Shown: piece after piece, positions 30,662 to 34,309 of the stretch
Position numbering within the stretch: the first letter of the stretch is position 1
How the letters are laid out: the number at the start of each line of letters is the position of its first letter
Assembly: GCF_014495685.1 (NCBI RefSeq)
Contig: NZ_JACTVI010000088.1
Span: 1 to 34,309, forward strand
Source of the DNA: Streptomyces sp. TRM68367
Lineage (GTDB): Bacteria; Actinomycetota; Actinomycetes; Streptomycetales; Streptomycetaceae
Direction: 5' to 3'
DNA length: 34,309 nucleotides
The notes under the pieces: generated by a model
What the model was told of the DNA's origin: nothing
The model's database searches: none
The model's input: only the letters and a program-made list of their open reading frames with translations
Translations under genes and position numbers: made by a program

Positions 30662-30979
30662 GTGACCGTGGACCTTGCAGCCCTCTACGAGGTGGAGGGC
30701 ATGAGCATCCGCGAAGTCGCCGAGCACATAGGCAGCACCTACACCCTCACCCGGAAAGCGCTGATACGGGCCGGTGTGGAGTTCCGCGAGCCCGCCGTCC
30801 GCCCGGAGACCCTGGACCGCGCTGAGCACTTCGCCGAGCTGTACCACGGCGGGCTCACGGTGCGGTCCGTCGCAGACCGGACCGGCTACGCGTACGGCAC
30901 CGTGCACCGCGGGCTGACGCTCGTCCAGGCAGACATGCGCGACCGGCACAGCAGGCGCCGCAAGGCGGTGGTGCACTGA
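30662..30979 (+). CDS. Tandem helix-turn-helix protein
   Basis: The 105-residue protein holds two HTH units: LYEVEGMSIREVAEHIGSTYTLTRKALIRAGVEF (about 8-41) and LYHGGLTVRSVADRTGYAYGTVHRGLTLV (about 60-88), with a basic C-terminus (RDRHSRRRKAVVH). The GTG start has AAAGG upstream. It is related in style to the HTH modules of the 28288 and 33301 proteins. Likely a DNA-binding regulator. Confidence 0.8.
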   Translation: MTVDLAALYEVEGMSIREVAEHIGSTYTLTRKALIRAGVEFREPAVRPETLDRAEHFAELYHGGLTVRSVADRTGYAYGTVHRGLTLVQADMRDRHSRRRKAVVH

Positions 30980-31284
30980 TGCCCCGACCTTCACACTGCA
31001 CGGCCTGCGGGGCCCCGATCCGGTGGACCATCACCGAGGCCCGGAAGCGGCTCGCCGTCGACGTTGAGCCGCACCCGGACGGCAACACGGCCGTGTCCCG
31101 GGACGGGCGGGGCACGTGGCTCTCACGCCGGCCGACGCAGGAACTGCCCCTCGCCCCCTGGGAGAAGTTGCACAAGCCCCACGTGGCCACGTGCACGGGG
31201 CGGCAGGACGACGACCTGATGACCCGCTGCCTCGGGGTCATCCGACTCGACGAACGCCGCGGCCAAGACAGGCGGCCCGGATGA
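30979..31284 (+). CDS. Zinc-ribbon-like hypothetical phage protein
   Basis: A 101-residue protein starting HCTACGAPIRWTITEARKRLAVDVEP, a half zinc-ribbon followed by a strand-rich part, with HVATC and CLGVI later. Such proteins are common in Streptomyces phages and annotated as hypothetical. TGATG overlap with the previous stop. Confidence 0.7.
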   Translation: MPRPSHCTACGAPIRWTITEARKRLAVDVEPHPDGNTAVSRDGRGTWLSRRPTQELPLAPWEKLHKPHVATCTGRQDDDLMTRCLGVIRLDERRGQDRRPG

Positions 31285-31481
31285 GCGCACCAGCCTGCCC
31301 GGGCTGCCCGGGCCGACGGGAGCCCGGCAAGTACCTGTGCGGCAGCTGCTGGTGGGCACTGCCGGCCGCAGCCCGCCGCGCGCTGCGCAAGCCGGACCAG
31401 TACGCGCTCGCGCGGCTGCGGCAGCTCCACAAGCAACTCGCCGATGGCGTGCCTCCGTCCGGGATCGAGGTGAGGTCATGA
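31281..31481 (+). CDS. Small Cys-rich zinc-binding protein
   Basis: A 66-residue protein with CPGCPG and CGSCWW (Cys pairs at about 6/9 and 20/23), typical of a small zinc ribbon, then a helical tail (AARRALRKPDQYALARLRQLHKQLADG). Overlaps its neighbours by four bases at both ends. Confidence 0.75.
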   Translation: MSAPACPGCPGRREPGKYLCGSCWWALPAAARRALRKPDQYALARLRQLHKQLADGVPPSGIEVRS

Positions 31482-31732
31482 ACGCAGCCCCGCCCCCGCT
31501 GGGGGACTGCCAACTGTGCGGCCACCACCGGCACCTGAGCCCGCACCGGTCCACCCGGGACAGCCTCGTGCGGCTGCTGTGCACACCGTGCTACTCCGCG
31601 GCGACGCTCGCGGAGGAGAAGGGACACCCGATCGACTGGCGGAGGACCGGGACAACGTCACGCCCTACGACGTGTTCGCCGCCGCTGTCATGGCTGGCGC
31701 CTACGAAGACCCGAATCTCTCGACGTGCCTGA
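31478..31732 (+). CDS. Zinc-finger-like small protein, possibly frameshifted
   Basis: The start (CQLCGHHRHL... LLCTPCY, two CxxC pairs) looks coding and fits a zinc-binding phage protein. After about residue 55 the frame turns into composition typical of a wrong frame (TGTTSRPTTCSPPL). The frame one base behind instead reads DRDNVTPYDVFAAAVMAGAYEDPNLS, which looks like protein, up to 31791. A lost or gained base near 31640, or an overlapping second gene, is likely. The 31733-31835 stretch before the next gene holds only GAGAGG. Confidence 0.55.
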   Translation: MNAAPPPLGDCQLCGHHRHLSPHRSTRDSLVRLLCTPCYSAATLAEEKGHPIDWRRTGTTSRPTTCSPPLSWLAPTKTRISRRA

Positions 31733-31835
31733 TGAGTGGCGGGTCCGCGCTGCAAGCCGCGTCCCTTTTCCAGTTCCAACCGACCACCTGACGCCCGCGC
31801 CAATCGAATCCCAGCACTACCCCAGAGAGGCACTC

Positions 31836-32891
31836 GTGGCCACCACCCCGCTCCCGCAGTCCGTCAGGAACGCGTGGATCAACCGGCTCCGTGACGAGGC
31901 GCTGCGTATGCGCCGGGTCGAGGTGTCCAAGTGCGTGCACGTCGGGATCCTGATCGGCACGTACGCGGACGCCGACGGCACGAACGCCTTCCCCAGTAAC
32001 AGGACCCTCGCCCAGATTGCCGGGTGCACCGAGGAGACCGTCACACGGTGCGTCAAGGTCCTTACCGCGGTGGGCCTTCTCCAGCGCAAGCGGCGCCCCA
32101 ACAAGTCCTCGGTATACCTGCTGATCGTCCCGTTGGGTAAGCCGGTGCCGTGGGAGGAGCACCTCCACCTGTACACCGACACCCGGCAGGCCCGGCGGAA
32201 GAAGGCGCTCAAGGAAGCGGCCATTGCCGAGGGGCTCGCCGACAACACACAGGACGCCGAGGAGTCTGGGAACCCGGTGCAGAACGGTGTCCGGAAACCG
32301 TTCCAGGATGGGGTTCCGGACACCGTTCCCGCCGGGGGTTCCGAGGAATTCGGAAACCGTTCTGGAACGGGGGGGAAGACCGTTCTGGAACGGGTTCCGG
32401 ACACCGTTCCCGCCGGGGCCTACCAGTACCTTTACCCGGATCCTGACCACACTTTGGTTGCTGACTCACCTCAGCCACAGGTGGGCGCGTGCGCGGGCGC
32501 CGAGGAATTCGATCAGTCACCGGTGGAGGAGGGGGAGCAGCCGTTCGGCCGGTGCGAGGAATGCGGGCAACAACTCGTGCGCCCTGGCGCTAAGCGTTGC
32601 TCCGTTCACCGCGAGGGACCGCGAACCCGTGGGCGGGGGCGCGAGGGCCGCAGCCGCGCGATACAGGCGCCGCTGATGATGTCTGTGCCTGATGACATCC
32701 CGGACGCGGGCCAGTCCGGCACAGCGGAGTCTGCCCCGTTTCAGTGGCCCAAGCCTGACCCCCTGGCACCCGAGCGGCTGTGTGGGTGCGGCAGGACGTA
32801 CCGGGACCGCAAGCCGGGCGGTAGGTGCCCGGACTGCCTGTACGCCGAGCACACCGCCGCGCGCAGCCACCGGGGAGTGAGCATCGCATGA
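31836..32891 (+). CDS. Winged-helix replication-initiator candidate with internal iterons
   Basis: The 351-residue protein begins at GTG 31836 behind GAGAGG. Residues about 20-100 form a winged-helix domain of the phage replisome-organiser type (HVGILIGTYADADGTNAFPSNRTLAQIAGCTEETVTRCVKVLTAVGLLQRKRRP). A basic linker and a low-complexity part encoding the DNA repeats at 32282-32411 follow. Residues about 235-260 hold CEECGQQLVRPGAKRCSVH, a zinc ribbon, with a second CxC...CPDC ribbon near the C-terminus (about 312-338). It resembles lambda O in placing its probable origin inside its own coding sequence. No helicase gene is seen in the window. Confidence 0.75.
   Translation: MATTPLPQSVRNAWINRLRDEALRMRRVEVSKCVHVGILIGTYADADGTNAFPSNRTLAQIAGCTEETVTRCVKVLTAVGLLQRKRRPNKSSVYLLIVPLGKPVPWEEHLHLYTDTRQARRKKALKEAAIAEGLADNTQDAEESGNPVQNGVRKPFQDGVPDTVPAGGSEEFGNRSGTGGKTVLERVPDTVPAGAYQYLYPDPDHTLVADSPQPQVGACAGAEEFDQSPVEEGEQPFGRCEECGQQLVRPGAKRCSVHREGPRTRGRGREGRSRAIQAPLMMSVPDDIPDAGQSGTAESAPFQWPKPDPLAPERLCGCGRTYRDRKPGGRCPDCLYAEHTAARSHRGVSIA
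32282..32411 (+). repeat. Iteron-like array inside the initiator gene
   Basis: The word CGGA-(A/C)-ACCGTTC occurs at 32292, 32317, 32351 and 32398. In addition CCGTTC-TG-GAACGG dyads occur at 32357-32370 and 32380-32393, and the first copy is mirrored by GAACGGT at 32282-32288. Two copies extend identically through CCCGCCGGGG. The encoded peptide (PDTVPAG twice) reflects the DNA. This is a candidate replication origin. Confidence 0.75.
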
Positions 32892-33304
32892 ACCGGACCG
32901 TGATCCGCGACCTCGCCGCCGCCCTGCAAGCCCTCGGCGAGCACGGGGAACGCCTCACCCCCACCGAGGCCACCCCCGAGCAACTCCGCGAGATCGGCGA
33001 GGACATGGCCCGGGTGCGGCGCCTGTTCGCCGAGGCGGACGCCGACGCCCCGACCACCCGATGCCGCCGCCACCCGCACGGCCCGGTGGAGCCCGGCACG
33101 GAAGGCGGATGCCTCCTGTGCCGCATCCGCCCGGCCGCCCGCCACCCGCGCCCCGCCGAGGCGGCCCCACTGCACGAGGTACGGGAGTTCATCGCCCAGC
33201 ACGGCGAGGCCGCGGCCACCCGCCGCTACGGCGGACCCGCCACCGCCCGCGCCCTCAACACCCCCGCCCGCCCGCATCGCAACCGAGGAGCACACACCGC
33301 ATGA
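32888..33304 (+). CDS. Hypothetical phage protein with Cys/His segment
   Basis: The 138-residue protein has a helical first third (VIRDLAAALQALGEHGERL, EQLREIGEDMARVRRLFAEAD), then CRRHPHGPVEPGTEGGCLLCRI, a Cys/His set likely to bind zinc, and a short C-terminal helix-turn-helix-like stretch (VREFIAQHGEAAATRRYGGPATARAL). ATGA overlap on both sides. Function unknown. Confidence 0.7.
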   Translation: MNRTVIRDLAAALQALGEHGERLTPTEATPEQLREIGEDMARVRRLFAEADADAPTTRCRRHPHGPVEPGTEGGCLLCRIRPAARHPRPAEAAPLHEVREFIAQHGEAAATRRYGGPATARALNTPARPHRNRGAHTA

Positions 33305-34227
33305 CCACCCCCAACACCACGCCGGCCCCGGCCGACCGGCGCCCCCTGCACCACAAGGAGCCGGAGATCCTGGACCTCATCGGCGAGGGCCTGAACAACT
33401 CCGCGGTCGCCGACCTGGTCAACGTGGATGTGCGGGTCGTGCGCGGCATCCGTAAGGCGCACCGCCTGCCCAACGCGCCTCGGTCCAGTTGGCGCAAGGC
33501 GCACGCAAAGGAACGGGAGATCCGGCAACTCCTGGACGAGGGCCACAGCAACCGGGCCGTGCGGGAGCGCACCGGCGCGGACGTGCAGACCATCGCCCGC
33601 CGTCGTGAGGAACTGGGCATCGGCCCGGCCGTCGTCCGCACCCGCAAGCGCCGGCCGCACCCCAAGGAAACGCAGATACTTGCCCTGCTCCGGGAGGGCC
33701 TCGGCAACAGCGAGATCGCCCGCCGTCTCAAGGCCGACCGTGCCGCGGTGCGCCGCATCCGCGAGGAGCACAACATCCCGGCCCCGCCCCAACAGCCCCT
33801 CAGCCTGGAGGAGAAGTGGGCGGCCAACGTCAAGCAGTTGGAGGGCGGCCACCTGGAGTGGACCGGCCCGCGCGGCACCAGCTCCGGCACGCCGATCCTG
33901 CGCTACCGCGACGACGCGTACAGCCCGGCCGCGCTCGCGTTCAGCATGCGCACCGGCCGCGAACCGGCCGGTCAGGTGTACGCGGACTGCGGCGTCAAGC
34001 ACTGCGTGGCCCCCGCTCACGTCCTGGACGAGCCCGAGCGGACCCGCGTCCGCGAGCAGCTCCGCCGCACCCTCGGCATGCCCGACCGCGAACCCTTCTG
34101 TGGCCGCGGCCACGACCAGGAAACAGAAGGGCGCTTCCAGCCCGACGGGGTCGCCTACTGCAACGCGTGCGTCACGGAGAACAAGCGCAAGAGCCGCGTC
34201 AACAACGGCGAGGAGGCGACCCCGTGA
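33301..34227 (+). CDS. Triple-HTH protein with degenerate HNH-like domain
   Basis: The 308-residue protein has three HTH modules in a row: 18-58 (EPEILDLIGEGLNNSAVADL), 66-108 (REIRQLLDEGHSNRAVRERT) and 120-161 (TQILALLREGLGNSEIARRL). An HNH-type domain follows (WTGPRGTSSGTPILRYRDD, 187-205; CGVKHCVAPAHV, Cys230, Cys235, His240) and then a C-terminal CGRGH...CNAC ribbon (267-290) as in phage HNH endonucleases. The H-x-C histidine is replaced (Ala228), so it may bind but not cut DNA. The stop overlaps the next start by four bases. Confidence 0.75.
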   Translation: MTTPNTTPAPADRRPLHHKEPEILDLIGEGLNNSAVADLVNVDVRVVRGIRKAHRLPNAPRSSWRKAHAKEREIRQLLDEGHSNRAVRERTGADVQTIARRREELGIGPAVVRTRKRRPHPKETQILALLREGLGNSEIARRLKADRAAVRRIREEHNIPAPPQQPLSLEEKWAANVKQLEGGHLEWTGPRGTSSGTPILRYRDDAYSPAALAFSMRTGREPAGQVYADCGVKHCVAPAHVLDEPERTRVREQLRRTLGMPDREPFCGRGHDQETEGRFQPDGVAYCNACVTENKRKSRVNNGEEATP

Positions 34228-34309
34228 GTTTCCTGAGTCAACCTCTATGCCGCCTGGGGCGTGTCGGCGGGCGCGTTGATCTTGCTGTTGGCCTGGTGGA
34301 TGGCGGGGT
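34224..34309 (+). CDS. Start of a membrane protein gene, cut by the window end and probably frameshifted
   Basis: GTG 34224 overlaps the previous stop by four bases, the rule in this operon, and reads MSFLS. The same frame then continues QPLCRLGRVGG, which looks random, whereas the frame one base on, from 34237, reads VNLYAAWGVSAGALILLLAW, a clear membrane helix. An extra base near 34236 would join MSFLS to VNLY. Real frameshift or sequencing error cannot be told apart here. Confidence 0.45.
   Translation, partial: MSFLSQPLCRLGRVGGRVDLAVGLVDGG

Larger units (their letters stand above)
19698..34309. mobile_element. Integrated temperate phage-like element, left part
   Basis: A tyrosine integrase begins 103 bases after the bldA tRNA. 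It is followed by divergent repressor/cro-like regulators, an excisionase candidate and an early phage operon (YqaJ, RecT, RusA, WhiB, replication initiator). Genes overlap by 4 bases almost throughout, as in phage early operons. The left attachment site probably lies in the 3' part of the tRNA (about 19660-19700). No second copy of that sequence occurs in the window, so the right end is beyond 34309. No Tra/FtsK-type transfer gene is seen here, which argues for phage over an actinomycete conjugative element, but the right part is unseen. Confidence 0.85.

Noticed and set aside
19697..34309. Actinomycete integrative conjugative element (AICE) instead of phage
   Set aside because: No Tra/FtsK-type or RepSA/RepAM/Prim-Pol gene is seen, while YqaJ, RecT, RusA and a repressor/cro-like pair favour phage; the unseen right part could still change this.

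Overview
The window is from a Streptomyces chromosome. GC content is very high, with strong third-position G/C bias, GTG/TTG starts are common, and the gene order is the Streptomyces core block kinase / SurA-like lipoprotein / MazG / P450 / two Rpf proteins / enolase / DivIC / DUF501 / Ppx / type II NADH dehydrogenase / cyclopropane synthase / FtsX-type ABC transporter. The species cannot be named from the sequence alone.

Region 1 (about 1-18.9 kb) is core chromosome. It holds a small membrane protein coupled to a Ser/Thr kinase with TPR-like repeats, a SurA-like lipoprotein, MazG, a CYP107-like P450, and two secreted resuscitation-promoting factors with LysM domains; a c-di-AMP (ydaO-type) riboswitch precedes only the second. 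Then come enolase, the division protein DivIC, a DUF501 protein, an exopolyphosphatase, NDH-2 with a Rex-like operator upstream, and cyclopropane-fatty-acyl synthase. Between ppx and ndh lies a decayed phage terminase fragment on the minus strand, the scar of an older phage.

Region 2 (16.3-19.2 kb, minus strand) is an FtsX/MacB-type ABC transporter that looks broken. Its ATPase partner keeps its start and its C-terminus but has lost the Walker A, signature and Walker B segments. The same short palindromic repeat sits in the 3' end of both genes.

Region 3 (19.6-19.7 kb) is a tRNA-Leu with anticodon TAA, which is bldA, the tRNA that reads the rare UUA codon and controls Streptomyces development.

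Region 4 (about 19.7 kb to the end) is an integrated element that looks like the left arm of a temperate phage. It starts right after bldA with a tyrosine integrase. A membrane protein and a repressor-like regulator follow on the minus strand; they are divergent from a cro-like regulator and a probable excisionase across a repeat-rich operator region. A tightly overlapped plus-strand early operon follows: YqaJ exonuclease, RecT annealase, RusA resolvase, a WhiB protein, a vWA protein, several small helix-turn-helix and zinc-binding proteins, a winged-helix replication-initiator candidate with an iteron-like array inside its coding sequence, and HTH proteins fused to HNH-like domains that lack the usual catalytic histidine. 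Structural genes and the right attachment site are not in the window.
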